Assembly (NCBI GenBank): GCA_963942565.1 | Contig: OZ012684.1 | Span: forward strand, 66,556,015-66,620,014 | DNA: 64,000 bases | Reading direction: 5' to 3' | DNA from: Maea johnstoni | Lineage: Eukaryota > Annelida > Polychaeta > Spionida > Magelonidae | In this document: piece after piece, positions 62,414 through 64,000 of the stretch | Layout: each line of letters begins with the position of its first letter | How positions within the stretch are numbered: position 1 is the stretch's first letter | Program-made: the position numbers and the translations under genes | The notes under the pieces: generated by a model | The model's database searches: none | Seen by the model: the letters and a program-made list of their open reading frames with translations, nothing else | What the model was told of the DNA's origin: nothing

Positions 62414-62714
62414 CTTAAGGTATCTGGATGTCATTTGTACAACCAAACACTCAAAAATCACACACCAGGACACCCAAAATATTTTGTAAAGAATTTCTTA
62501 ACATGTCAAGTTCAAGCATATAGTTGAATTTTTACACCTCAATGTAATTCCCATATACCTTGTTTATTGATATTATGCCTTATTTCAATAAGTTAATGCA
62601 TGCTTGTGGTTGTAATTTTAAGTATATTGTGGTCTCTCTTGAGAAAAACAACACCCTGGAATTTTGTAATATTGCTAAATTCACGCACCCAGTTTCTAAA
62701 TCCTTGCTAAGACA
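62414..62714 (-). mobile_element. GGTGTCC-type repeat between RSK exon and its edge array
   Basis: Copy running from CTTAAGGTATCTGGATGTCA to CCAGTTTCTAAATCCTTGCTAAG, with CAGGACACCCAAAATATTTT inside. Its position splits the 79-bp array from the parent exon, so insertion presumably came after the array arose. Confidence 0.72.
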
Positions 62715-62746
62715 ATAAAGTTGTAACCTTATTGTTAACACAATTA

Positions 62747-63384
<638 letters not shown>

Positions 63385-63455
63385 TTTAATATCATTGTCA
63401 TGGTTTCCTTTCTATTACTCCCTTGGAATGGTAAAGCACCAGTCAACATTTCAAA
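63385..63455 (-). CDS. RPS6KA: RSK exon: end of N-terminal kinase, subdomains IX-X
   Basis: First exon of the gene visible in the window (71 nt). It encodes FEMLTGALPFQGSNRKETM followed by TMIL and the first two bases of a Lys codon. This matches the FEMLTG-LPFQG-(K)DRKETMTMILK block of RSK N-terminal kinases, in the helical lobe after the APE motif. It starts in phase 0 after a ttctctttcag acceptor and ends in phase 2 before a gtaagt donor. The preceding exon, expected to carry the WWSFGVLM block, lies outside the window. Confidence 0.96.
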
Positions 63456-64000
63456 CTGAAAGAGAAATCAGCACTGTAGAGAAATGTGCTATACACTTTG
63501 TATACAGAAACTATTCAAAGAAAATATACATCAAAAGAGGTATTAATTAAATGAAAATAAAACAGGAAAATCGCACAATTATACTACAGGATTGTATTTC
63601 ATAAGCAAAGCCTTTCACCTCCCTATGGGTAGCAGTCTCTGTGTTTTTGTGAGGAGAGCATATTAGTCACAAATTCTGTCAATAGGTGGCAGCACCTACT
63701 GCAGTGTATAAGGATGCAGCTCATGGGATGTGACAGCTAGGCACTGAATGGCGCATATCACTTTGTCCATGTCACATGTAATGGTCATATGAGCTTATTC
63801 AGAAATATCGCACTGCACTGAAACTGCAAAAATGCTTTATTCTTTTCCTAATGGTGAGCATTTGTTAACTTGTTGGAGTTCTATAAACACGGGAGTGTTG
63901 TCTTCTATGGTAAACAGGGCCTGCCCTGATGGGCATGTTGTCTAAGGCATTGCCACTGACGGCTAGCTGTCCCTCACCGCTGTGTAGGTTTGAATATACC
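63456..64000 (-). other. Start of next RSK intron; SINE at window edge
   Basis: Intron upstream of the first visible exon. The only feature recognised is the beginning of a tRNA-derived SINE from 63917. The next upstream exon is outside the window. Confidence 0.7.
63917..64000 (+). mobile_element. tRNA-derived SINE, cut by window end
   Basis: Starts GGGCCTGCCCTGATGGGCAT and shares TCTAAGGCATTGCCACTGAC with the SINE at 54667; it carries a B-box-like GGTTTGAATAT. Only the tRNA-like head is in the window. Confidence 0.75.

Overview
The window is a piece of an animal genome, most likely a marine invertebrate. It is AT-rich and intron-dominated, and full of microsatellites, minisatellites and small inverted-repeat elements. 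I cannot name the species from sequence alone. Nothing in it looks bacterial, viral or retroviral, and I see no transposase or reverse transcriptase reading frame.

One protein-coding gene can be supported, on the minus strand across nearly the whole window. It is the 3' two-thirds of a p90 ribosomal S6 kinase (RSK, RPS6KA family). Thirteen exons were read directly from their GT/AG borders; all phases match and they join into 487 codons plus a stop. They cover the end of the N-terminal AGC kinase domain, the AGC tail and linker with the TP, SP and FRGFS phosphosites, the complete C-terminal CaMK-type kinase domain, the ERK-docking LAQRR motif and a PDZ-ligand-like TEV end. Residue spacing in the C-terminal kinase matches human RSK2 with a constant offset of 253, so the full protein should be about 740 residues. 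The 5' exons lie beyond position 64000.

Layout from low to high coordinate (3' to 5' of the gene): 1-5971 is 3' UTR and flank. 5972-6097 is the last exon. 6098-21806 is a 15.7 kb intron with a 5 kb array of a 70-bp minisatellite. 21807-22506 holds two exons. 22507-34891 is an intron with a CpG-rich island near 28 kb and a 69-bp tRNA-like tandem array at 33.5-34.7 kb. 34892-42021 holds seven exons separated by introns rich in (TA)n. 46319-46458, 56186-56353, 62752-62840 and 63385-63455 are the remaining exons, with introns full of small DNA elements.

The most unusual signal is that several exons of this gene have had their edges, splice site included, copied in tandem into the neighbouring intron. 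The acceptor of the exon at 34892-34968 exists in about 31 copies (47-bp unit). The donor edge of exon 62752-62840 exists in about 10 extra copies (79-bp unit). The donor edge of exon 56186-56353 has two extra copies, and its acceptor is doubled 48 bp apart with an open in-frame insert. The donor edge of exon 38709-38867 has one decayed copy. The intron minisatellites are therefore partly fossils of the host gene's own splice junctions and supply decoy sites that splicing must ignore.

Other items of note: a 523-bp element with 47-bp perfect terminal repeats and nested GTAC palindromes; a pair of 8-bp-TSD MITEs; two families of TTAA-flanked MITEs, including two that share one TTAA and a 78-bp hairpin built from element ends; and a head-to-head pair of TCF-like sites.
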